DNA of 64,000 nucleotides from SXMI01 sp964391365 (lineage in GTDB: Bacteria > Actinomycetota > Acidimicrobiia > Acidimicrobiales > Microtrichaceae). Under the pieces are notes generated by a model that worked only from the letters and a program-made list of their open reading frames with translations, ran no database searches and was not told the origin of the DNA. Below, one piece after another: positions 33,379 through 40,061 of this stretch. Each line of letters begins with the position of its first letter. The stretch's first letter is position 1. The stretch covers positions 1 through 64,000 of the forward strand of contig CAYMKW010000003.1 of NCBI GenBank assembly GCA_964391365.1, written 5' to 3'. The position numbers and the translations under genes are program-made.

Positions 33379-34248
33379 GTGGAGTGGGTCGAGGTGACGG
33401 GCAAGTCCGTCGAGGAAGCAATGGAACTGGCGCTCGACGAGCTCGGTGTCGATGAAGCCGACGCAGAGTTCGAGGTGCTCGAGACACCCAAGCAGGGCCT
33501 CTTCGGCCGGGTCCGTGGAGAGGCTCGGGTCCGGGCCCGGATCGCGCCCAAGGCTCCCCGACCCAAGCAGGAGCGTCCCCGCCGCAAGAGCGAAGGTGGC
33601 CGGTCGAAGCAGCGATCGGGCAAGCAGTCGAACGGGGATCGGTCCGGTTCGGCGCAGGAGGTGGGATCCGACGGTGTCGTGGCCAGCGACACGGGCTCGG
33701 ACTCTTCGGATCAGGGTGAACCGGCGAAGCGTCGGGAGCCGCAGCGTCAGACAGCACGATCGACCACGAAGGAGCGAGTCATGATGGAAGCGTCAGAACA
33801 GGAGTCGGTTGCGGTGGACTTCTTCACCGGTCTCTCCGAGGCCATCGGTCTGGAGACCAGCGTCTCGGCGACGCTCACCGACGACAACGTCCTTCAGATT
33901 GACGTCGATGGCAGCGAGGTGGGTCTGCTGATCGGGCCGGGACTCCACACGCTCGACGCCCTTCAGGAGATCGCTCGGCATGTGGTGCAGCGCGAGGCCG
34001 ATGATCGGGAGTACGGGAAGGTTCAAGTGGACGTGGCTGGCGTCCGCGTGACGCGTCGAGCGGCGCTCGAGGCGTTCGTCGTCACGACAGCGGAGCGTGC
34101 CCGGGACGAGGGCGTGACGATTCCGTTCGAGGTGATGTCGAGCAACGACCGCAAGATCGTGCACGACACGATCGCCGGTCTCGACGGCGTCGAGTCGGCC
34201 TCGGAGGGCGAGGAGCCCCGCCGTCGCGTCGTCGTCCGCCCTGCCTGA
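33379..34248 (+). CDS. jag: KH-R3H RNA-binding protein Jag/KhpB
   Basis: A 289-residue protein. The Jag N-terminal domain (MEWVEVTGKSVEEAMELALDEL to FGRVRGEARVRARI) is followed by a ~100-residue basic low-complexity linker, a type II KH domain (EVGLLIGPGLHTLDALQEI, with the GxxG loop GPGL) and an R3H domain (SSNDRKIVHDTI). Jag/KhpB binds RNA and influences cell division and envelope genes in other Gram-positives. GTG start with GAGG 7 nt upstream. Confidence 0.93.
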   Translation: MEWVEVTGKSVEEAMELALDELGVDEADAEFEVLETPKQGLFGRVRGEARVRARIAPKAPRPKQERPRRKSEGGRSKQRSGKQSNGDRSGSAQEVGSDGVVASDTGSDSSDQGEPAKRREPQRQTARSTTKERVMMEASEQESVAVDFFTGLSEAIGLETSVSATLTDDNVLQIDVDGSEVGLLIGPGLHTLDALQEIARHVVQREADDREYGKVQVDVAGVRVTRRAALEAFVVTTAERARDEGVTIPFEVMSSNDRKIVHDTIAGLDGVESASEGEEPRRRVVVRPA

Positions 34249-34283
34249 TCGCTGCGACCTGAGGCCAGGCAGGTCGGAGGATC

Positions 34284-34889
34284 GTGCCGGTTGATCCAGC
34301 GATCGATCGGTTCATCGCTGCCGGTGTTCGTCACGATCTCATCGGCGACCCTGCACCCGAGGTTCACGTTGCCAACGCAGAGGCGTTCGCCACTCAGCTC
34401 GATCTCAACGGATCGGTGCTCGACCTGGGTTCGGGCGCGGGCCTCCCGGGTCTCCTCCTGGCACGGCTCCGGCCGGACCTCTCGGTGACACTGGTCGACG
34501 CCAGCGCTCGCCGATGCCGATTCCTCGTCGAGTGGTGCGACGAGATCGCTCCCGATACACAGGTGGTTCACGGTCGGGCTGAGGTGGTGGCGCGTGATCC
34601 GCTCCACCACAGGGCCTACGATTTCGTCACCGCTCGGTCGTTCGGTCCTCCGGCCGTGACGGCGGAGTGCGCCGTCGGGTTTCTCCGGCTGGCCGGCCGA
34701 CTCCTTGTGAGCGAGCCACCTGGTGGTCTCGACGACCGATGGCCGGAAGCGGGAATCGAAGCTCTCGGCCTGAGCGGTCGAGGTCTTCACACCTCGGGCT
34801 CCACGACCATCAAGGTGCTGGAGCTCATTCGACCGGATGACCGGTTTCCTCGTCGTGACGGCCGGCCGGCGAAACGACCGCTCTTCTGA
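34284..34889 (+). CDS. rsmG: 16S rRNA (guanine-527 N7)-methyltransferase
   Basis: A 201-residue SAM-dependent methyltransferase of the GidB/RsmG family. The SAM motif is VLDLGSGAGLPGLLLARL, followed by LSVTLVDASARRCRFL and DFVTARSFGPPAV, and it ends in the typical RPAKRPLF. It modifies G527 in the 530 loop; loss of it gives low-level streptomycin resistance in other bacteria. GTG start at 34284. It is the last gene before the parS-parAB block. Confidence 0.95.
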   Translation: MPVDPAIDRFIAAGVRHDLIGDPAPEVHVANAEAFATQLDLNGSVLDLGSGAGLPGLLLARLRPDLSVTLVDASARRCRFLVEWCDEIAPDTQVVHGRAEVVARDPLHHRAYDFVTARSFGPPAVTAECAVGFLRLAGRLLVSEPPGGLDDRWPEAGIEALGLSGRGLHTSGSTTIKVLELIRPDDRFPRRDGRPAKRPLF

Positions 34890-34954
34890 GCGGGCGCGAC
34901 GGGCGACTCCCGGGCGCCTCAGGCTGGCTCGCAGGACCATGCGCTGACCTGGAG

Positions 34955-34970
34955 TGTTCCACGTGGAACA
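34955..34970. promoter_or_regulatory. parS: parS centromere site 1
   Basis: A perfect 16-bp palindrome TGTTCCACGTGGAACA, a standard ParB-binding parS form, in the rsmG-parA gap. Confidence 0.93.
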
Positions 34971-35011
34971 TCGGGCCCCGGGAGTCCACCGGGCAGATGA
35001 GAGCCGTCAGG

Positions 35012-35027
35012 TGTTCCACGTGGAACA
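35012..35027. promoter_or_regulatory. parS: parS centromere site 2
   Basis: A second identical TGTTCCACGTGGAACA palindrome, 57 bp after the first. Two sites directly upstream of parAB allow ParB to load and spread from this point. Confidence 0.93.
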
Positions 35028-35133
35028 TTGCGGATCTGAGCTCGGAAAGCCTTGACCTCGTCGACGGGACCGGGGAGGATGACCTGCCGTCCCGGCCCGG
35101 GATCGGCAGGCGAACGCCGTGCAAGGAGCAGAG

Positions 35134-36141
35134 ATGAGCGACCCGTCAGCTCCACTCAACGGAGTCTGGACACCTGGTGGTGAACCATCCGGTTCGTCCG
35201 GACCGGTCGCCCCGGCACCCGGTGACGGACCACCGCAGCTCGAGCTGGAACCTGATGCTCTGGGCAAGGAGATGGGCAGTGACCGCGCTGATACCACCGA
35301 GGATCGTGATCCCGACCCCGGGGGATCGGTCGAGGATGAGTTGACGCCAGCGGATCCGGAGCCCCGGCGGATTCCGCCGCTGCCGAGGGTGATCGCCATT
35401 GCGAACCAGAAGGGCGGTGTGGGGAAGACCACCACCGCAGTCAATCTGGGGGCAGCCCTGGCCGAACTGGGATTCCGCACCCTCGTCGTCGACATGGACC
35501 CTCAGGGCAATGCAACAACCGGACTCGGTATCGACCCCTCGTCACTGGAGCACACCACGTACGACGTGTTGATCCACTCGCTGCCCATGGAGGACTGCGT
35601 GGAGCCGACCGAGGTCCGGAACCTCTTCGTTGCGCCGGCCAGCCGGGACCTCTCGGGAGCGGAGGTCGAACTGGTCGGAATGATGAGCCGGGAGACTCGG
35701 CTGAAGCGGGCGATCGAGGGAGTGCTCGACGACTACGACTACGTGATCGTGGACTGCCCGCCGTCGCTCGGCCTCCTCACGGTCAATGGTCTCTCGGCGG
35801 TCAAGGAGATCATCGTTCCGATTCAGTGCGAGTACTACGCCCTCGAAGGGCTGGCGCTGCTCACGAACAACGTCGAGCTCGTGAAGTCGCACCTGAACCC
35901 CGACCTGGAGATCACCGGGCTCGTTCTGGTCATGTACGACGGTCGGACCAAGCTGGCGGAGCAGGTGAAGGAGGAGGTCCGCGGTCACTTCGGGTCCAAG
36001 GTGTACCGGAACGCCATCCCGAGGAACGTCCGTCTGTCCGAGGCGCCTTCGTTCGGTCAGCCCATCACGGTGTTCGATTCGAGCTCGCGGGGCGCCGTCG
36101 CATACCGGGAGCTGGCGCGGGAGGTTGCAGGTGTCTCGTAA
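35134..36141 (+). CDS. parA: Chromosome-partitioning ATPase ParA
   Basis: A 335-residue ATPase. An acidic N-terminal extension of ~85 residues precedes the deviant Walker A AIANQKGGVGKTTTAVNLG; the Asp of LVVDMDPQGNATTGLG and the DYVIVDCPPSLG Walker B follow. ATG at 35134 is chosen because AAGGAG lies 6 nt upstream; GTG 35119 lies before that site. It overlaps parB by 11 nt. With ParB and the parS sites it drives origin segregation. Confidence 0.96.
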   Translation: MSDPSAPLNGVWTPGGEPSGSSGPVAPAPGDGPPQLELEPDALGKEMGSDRADTTEDRDPDPGGSVEDELTPADPEPRRIPPLPRVIAIANQKGGVGKTTTAVNLGAALAELGFRTLVVDMDPQGNATTGLGIDPSSLEHTTYDVLIHSLPMEDCVEPTEVRNLFVAPASRDLSGAEVELVGMMSRETRLKRAIEGVLDDYDYVIVDCPPSLGLLTVNGLSAVKEIIVPIQCEYYALEGLALLTNNVELVKSHLNPDLEITGLVLVMYDGRTKLAEQVKEEVRGHFGSKVYRNAIPRNVRLSEAPSFGQPITVFDSSSRGAVAYRELAREVAGVS

Positions 36142-37042
36142 GGGTGGACTCGGCCGGGGGATCACCTCCTTGATTCCCGCAGCGAACGACGGAGATGGAG
36201 ACGGGCCGACATCCGGCTACCAGATGGTGTCGATCGAGCGCGTCGTGCCGAACCCGAATCAGCCTCGCAAGGCGTTCGACGAGGAGACCCTCGTCGGTCT
36301 GGCCGACTCGATCCGGGAACTGGGCGTGCTCCAGCCGCTCCTGGTCAGGCCCTCCGGGGACCAGTTCGAGCTGATTGCCGGCGAACGGCGCCTTCGGGCG
36401 GCCAAGCGGGCGAACCTCACCGAGGTCCCCGTGGTGGTGCGGAACGTCGAGGATGTCGGCTCCTTGGAGCAGGCCCTGGTCGAGAACCTCCACCGACAGG
36501 ACCTGAACCCCCTCGAGGAGGCGGCCGCCTACCAGCAGCTGATCGAGGACTTCGGTTACACCCAGGAGCAGGTGGCGCAGCGGGTCGGTCGGAGTCGAGC
36601 GGCGGTGGCGAACCTGCTCCGACTCTTCCAGCTGACTCCGGCTGTTCAGAAGCTGGTGGGGGAGCAGTTGCTGAGCGCGGGACATGCGAAGGCCCTGCTC
36701 GGGCACCCCGATCGTGCCTACCAGGAGGCGCTCGCCCGCCGGGCGGTGGCAGAGGGTCTGTCCGTTCGGGACCTGGAGCAACTGGTCCGGGAACGACAGG
36801 AGCTCGAGCGAGGACTGAGCGACGAGCCGGTTCCGCCGACCGGTGGCGGAACCCCGCCTGGCGGAGACGACGAGCGCCCGAAGCTCCGCCCGCCGGGTCT
36901 TCTGGAACTCGAGCAGCTCTTGGCCGAGCGACTCGACACCAAGGTGTCGATCTCGATGTCGGCTCGGCGTGGCAAGGTCGTGATCGACTTCGCGAACCTC
37001 GAGGACCTGGAACGGATCTACCGCTCGATCATCGCTGACTGA
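36131..37042 (+). CDS. parB: Chromosome-partitioning protein ParB
   Basis: A 303-residue CTPase/DNA-binding clamp. It has the ParA-stimulating N-terminus (MSRKGGLGRGITSLIP), the CTP-binding box (IAGERRLRAAKRA, ENLHRQDLNPLEEA), the HTH (GYTQEQVAQRVGRSRAAVANLLRL) and a dimerising C-terminus ending IYRSIIAD. GTG at 36131 has GGGAGG 7 nt upstream. A proline/glycine linker (about 225-245) precedes the C-terminal domain. Confidence 0.96.
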   Translation: MSRKGGLGRGITSLIPAANDGDGDGPTSGYQMVSIERVVPNPNQPRKAFDEETLVGLADSIRELGVLQPLLVRPSGDQFELIAGERRLRAAKRANLTEVPVVVRNVEDVGSLEQALVENLHRQDLNPLEEAAAYQQLIEDFGYTQEQVAQRVGRSRAAVANLLRLFQLTPAVQKLVGEQLLSAGHAKALLGHPDRAYQEALARRAVAEGLSVRDLEQLVRERQELERGLSDEPVPPTGGGTPPGGDDERPKLRPPGLLELEQLLAERLDTKVSISMSARRGKVVIDFANLEDLERIYRSIIAD

Positions 37043-37088
37043 GGCCACTTCCGGTCGTCAACGGCACCGTGGAGCGGGCCTTCAGGGT

Positions 37089-37108
37089 TTATCCCCACGT
37101 GTGGACAA
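37089..37108. promoter_or_regulatory. Inverted pair of DnaA boxes between parB and cwlM
   Basis: TTATCCCCA (37089-37097) and, reversed, TGTGGACAA (37100-37108, an exact reverse of the actinobacterial TTGTCCACA) flank a CACGTG core. Eight of ten base pairs of the 20-bp dyad match. AGGGTT and AACCCT extend outside. It may bind DnaA, act as a bidirectional terminator between convergent genes, or be a decayed parS (same CACGTG core). Confidence 0.45.
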
Positions 37109-37146
37109 CCCTGTGAGCTACTGAACCCGTGACTAGAGGTGGAGGG

Positions 37147-38121
37147 TCAGCTCGGGCCGGCGGCGGCCAACTGTGGCCACTGGTGTAGGGCCCTGATCAT
37201 CGCTGTGGCAATCATCCCGTGCTGTGGTTCGACCAGCGTCGGATCTCCGATCCGAAGCACCACAGCGGGTACGCGGGTCTCCCGCAGGATCGGGGTCCGC
37301 TGTCTCGACACGGTGCCGGCACCCCACCCGGGAACGGCGGGGAGTTCGTGGATCACGGCTTCGGCCAGCCGTCGACCACCCAGCGAGTCGAACCCTTCGA
37401 CGCCGAAGTGGGCGGCATCGAGCTCGACGACCGGGCTGATCTCCAGTCCGAGGTAGAGATCGGCACCCAGGTCGTTGCAGTACGAGGCCTGGGCGGACCA
37501 GTCACCCTCCAGGACCGACACCCGGATGTTCGCCTCACTGAGGATTGAACGGACGTCCTCGGCGATCAGCGAGGCCAGATCACTGCCGTCCGAACCGATC
37601 GCCACCACCAGGTGCTCGAGCTCGCGCCCGCCGGTCCGGAGTCGCTCGGCTTCCCGCACGACCGTGACCGTGGTGAGTTCGCCACCTCGTCCGAGCTGTT
37701 CAAGTGCATCGACGGTGTCGTCCCCGCAGACGCGATCGCAGACGAGCCCGGTGTTCCGCTGGAAGGCGCTCACCGCCATCTCGGTCTGGGGGCCGAAGAT
37801 CCCGTCGATCCGTCCGGGGTCGAATCCGAGGTGGCTCAACCTCAGCTGGAGGTCGGCAACGTCGTCGCCCCGGAGCATGGGCCGTTGGAGGCAGAGCAAT
37901 CGGCCCCGGATCTGGAAGCCGGCTTCGACGAGCGCCGTCCAGGTCGTCAGATCGCAGACGCCGGTGATCGGAAGGTTCCGCTGACCCTGGAACCGCCGTA
38001 CGGCGTCGGCGGTCCCAGAGTCGTAGCGGCCGACATCGTCCGATGAAGGGTGACCCCGAGCCTCGAGCCGACGTTGCAGGTCGGCGACGTCATCGCCGGA
38101 GTCGCCGGCGGACAGGGGCAG
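37147..38121 (-). CDS. cwlM: CwlM-type pseudo-amidase with two peptidoglycan-binding domains
   Basis: Two peptidoglycan-binding repeats (GDDVADLQRRLEARG with DAVRRFQGQRNL, then GDDVADLQLRLSHLG with AVSAFQRNTG) precede an amidase_3-like domain. The zinc ligands are missing: the DPGHGG motif is replaced by AIGSDGSD, the second His region reads LGLEISP, and the last Glu region VVLRIGD. The mycobacterial CwlM, encoded after trxB2-trxC, also lacks them and regulates MurA when phosphorylated. Here trxB-trxA-cwlM keep that order. No ATG, GTG or TTG occurs between the trxA stop and the second repeat (TTG 37899); CTG at 38121 or 38115 or ATC 38136 is guessed, so the N-terminus is uncertain. Confidence 0.75.
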   Translation of the reverse strand: MPLSAGDSGDDVADLQRRLEARGHPSSDDVGRYDSGTADAVRRFQGQRNLPITGVCDLTTWTALVEAGFQIRGRLLCLQRPMLRGDDVADLQLRLSHLGFDPGRIDGIFGPQTEMAVSAFQRNTGLVCDRVCGDDTVDALEQLGRGGELTTVTVVREAERLRTGGRELEHLVVAIGSDGSDLASLIAEDVRSILSEANIRVSVLEGDWSAQASYCNDLGADLYLGLEISPVVELDAAHFGVEGFDSLGGRRLAEAVIHELPAVPGWGAGTVSRQRTPILRETRVPAVVLRIGDPTLVEPQHGMIATAMIRALHQWPQLAAAGPS

Positions 38122-38169
38122 GGATGAGAGTGCGATGGCGGTGCTCGCGTGGCGCTGATCGCAGCCGGA

Positions 38170-38490
38170 TCAGAGGAAGTCGCTGAGGTCCGCGAGGAGC
38201 TGGGGCTTGGCCTTGGCCCCGACGAACCGTGCGACCTCCTCCCCATCCTTGAACATGATCATGGTGGGAATGCTCATCACATTGAACGATCGTGCCAGGT
38301 CGGGTGAGAGGTCGACGTTCACCTTGGCGATGCGGATGGCGTCGGCGTGCTCGTCGGAGATCTCCTCGAGCGAGGGTGCGATCATCTTGCACGGACCGCA
38401 CCACTCCGCCCAGAAGTCCACGAGCACCGGCAGCTCGGAGGCGCCGATCTCCTCGTGGAACGTTGCGTCATCCAGAGCGAACGTGGTCAT
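38170..38490 (-). CDS. trxA: Thioredoxin
   Basis: A 106-residue thioredoxin that reduces disulfides in the cytosol. The active site is FWAEWCGPCKM (Cys31, Cys34), with the cis-Pro in NVMSIPTMIMF. The sequence upstream of its stop is in the same frame as the following cwlM gene. It lies 135 nt after trxB, so the pair probably form one transcription unit with cwlM. Confidence 0.97.
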   Translation of the reverse strand: MTTFALDDATFHEEIGASELPVLVDFWAEWCGPCKMIAPSLEEISDEHADAIRIAKVNVDLSPDLARSFNVMSIPTMIMFKDGEEVARFVGAKAKPQLLADLSDFL

Positions 38491-38625
38491 CTCAGATCCC
38501 TTTCCAACTTGAGTCCCGACTGACTCGTCGAGAACATCCTCGCACCTCCCGGCCCGAGGAGGTGCTCTCTGGCCAACGCCGGCACGCCCCGGAACATTTC
38601 CGATGGCGGCGGCGGGCCGAATCGG

Positions 38626-39588
38626 TCAGTGGCCCTGTCGCTCCAGCCAGCGCTCCACGTCGATCGCCGCCATGCAGCCGCTCCCGGCCGCAGTGATGGC
38701 CTGTCGGTACCAGTCGTCCTGGACGTCACCGCAGGCGAAGACCCCCTCGACGCTGGTGTTCGACCGTCCGTCGAACGTCTGCAGGTACCCGTTCTCACGG
38801 AGCGACAACTGATCGGCGAAGAGGTCGGTGTTGGGTCGGTGCCCGATCGCCACGAACGCCCCGGTGAACGGGTGGGTGGTGAGCTCGTCGGTCGTGACGT
38901 CCCGAGTGACGACACCCTCGAGCCGCTGTTCGCCGATCAGGTCCTCGACCACCGTGTTCCACAGGAAGGTGAGCTTCTCGTTGGCGAACGCCCGCTCCTG
39001 CATGATCTTCGAGGCCCGGAGCGTGTCGCGCCGGTGGATCACCGTGACGGATCGGGCGAACCGCGACAGGAACAGGGCCTCCTCGATCGCCGAGTCCCCG
39101 CCACCGACGACGCAGATGTCCTGGTCCCGGAAGAAGAAGCCGTCGCAGGTGGCGCAGGTGGACAGGCCATGTCCCAGCAGGCGACGCTCCGCATCGATCC
39201 CGAGCATCAGTGACGACGCGCCGGTGGCGATGATGATCGACCGGGCCCGATGGGTCGGCTCCCCGTCGTCACCACCCACCCAGACGCCGAACGGGGGCGA
39301 CGAGAGGTCCAGTCGGGTGACCTTGGCCGTGACGATCTCGGAGCCGAACCGCTCCGCCTGCGCCCGGAACGATCCCATCAGCTCCGGACCGGTGATGCCG
39401 GCAGGGAACCCGGGGAAGTTCTCGACGTCGGTCGTGAGCATCAGCTGGCCGCCGGGCTGGTCGCTGGTCGACGACGGTTCGCCCTCGATCACCAGCGGAT
39501 CGAGCGCAGCCCGAGCGGTGTAGATGGCGGCGGTCAGTCCGGCGGGTCCGGATCCCACCACGATGACGTTGCGGACGTCGTCGGTCAC
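38626..39588 (-). CDS. trxB: Thioredoxin reductase
   Basis: A 320-residue FAD/NADPH enzyme that recycles thioredoxin. FAD motif VVGSGPAGLTAAIYTARA, redox-active CATC (Cys145, Cys148), NADPH motif VVGGGDSAIEEALFL and the C-terminal FACGDVQDDWYRQAITAAGSG. It is the first gene of the trxB-trxA-cwlM series. Confidence 0.97.
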   Translation of the reverse strand: MTDDVRNVIVVGSGPAGLTAAIYTARAALDPLVIEGEPSSTSDQPGGQLMLTTDVENFPGFPAGITGPELMGSFRAQAERFGSEIVTAKVTRLDLSSPPFGVWVGGDDGEPTHRARSIIIATGASSLMLGIDAERRLLGHGLSTCATCDGFFFRDQDICVVGGGDSAIEEALFLSRFARSVTVIHRRDTLRASKIMQERAFANEKLTFLWNTVVEDLIGEQRLEGVVTRDVTTDELTTHPFTGAFVAIGHRPNTDLFADQLSLRENGYLQTFDGRSNTSVEGVFACGDVQDDWYRQAITAAGSGCMAAIDVERWLERQGH

Positions 39589-39635
39589 GGCGTGGTCCTC
39601 TCGAGTCGATCGGTGAGCGCTGGGGGCGCTGCGAG

Positions 39636-39641
39636 AACCTA
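39636..39641 (-). promoter_or_regulatory. Candidate -10 element of trxB
   Basis: TAGGTT on the minus strand, about 48 nt upstream of trxB, matches the dnaA and dnaN -10 hexamers. No -35 was identified. Confidence 0.35.
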
Positions 39642-39673
39642 GACCGTGCCACGGCCCGGCCGCGACGGTGGGT

Positions 39674-40003
39674 TCAGTCCCGCCGTCGACTCCAGAGGAG
39701 GGCGCCCAACAGCACGAACAGCGCTCCCATGACCAGATACGAGACCCAGATCCCGCCGGGCAGCAACCAGTGGAGGAAGCGGGTCAGGCCGACCACGACG
39801 ATGACCAGCACGGGCACGAACACGATCACGGCGACCAGAGCGAGGACCGCCGCCCGGCTGACGTCCAGGAGCGGACCGGTGGTGCGGGCCCGCACCTTGT
39901 CGACGCTGTCCACGATGAGGTCGGTGACCTGGTCGGTCCAGTCGGGCTCGGTCCGGTCGGCGGTGCCGGCGTCGGCGGTCTTCTTCGGCTCAGCGGTCGC
40001 CAT
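39674..40003 (-). CDS. Small two-helix membrane protein
   Basis: A 109-residue protein. The N-terminal half is charged (ATAEPKKTADAGTADRTEPD, then DLIVDSVDKVRART), with two transmembrane helices at about residues 46-68 and 80-103 and an RRRD tail. I recognise no family; the domain layout is like small actinobacterial proteins next to trx or kinase genes. ATG 40003 sits 7 nt after a TAGGCT hexamer, so the transcript may be leaderless. Confidence 0.75.
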   Translation of the reverse strand: MATAEPKKTADAGTADRTEPDWTDQVTDLIVDSVDKVRARTTGPLLDVSRAAVLALVAVIVFVPVLVIVVVGLTRFLHWLLPGGIWVSYLVMGALFVLLGALLWSRRRD

Positions 40004-40010
40004 CGTTCGG

Positions 40011-40016
40011 AGCCTA
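40011..40016 (-). promoter_or_regulatory. Leaderless-type -10 of the small membrane protein gene
   Basis: TAGGCT on the minus strand ends 7 nt before ATG 40003, with no Shine-Dalgarno. This spacing would start the transcript at or next to the start codon. Confidence 0.5.
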
Positions 40017-40061
40017 GAGGCCGCGCCCGGTCGTGGGTGGCTTCGACGGTCGACGAGACCG

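Noticed and set aside
37899..37899. TTG as the start of CwlM
   Set aside because: It would remove the whole first peptidoglycan-binding domain, which is intact and in frame upstream. It cannot be fully excluded.
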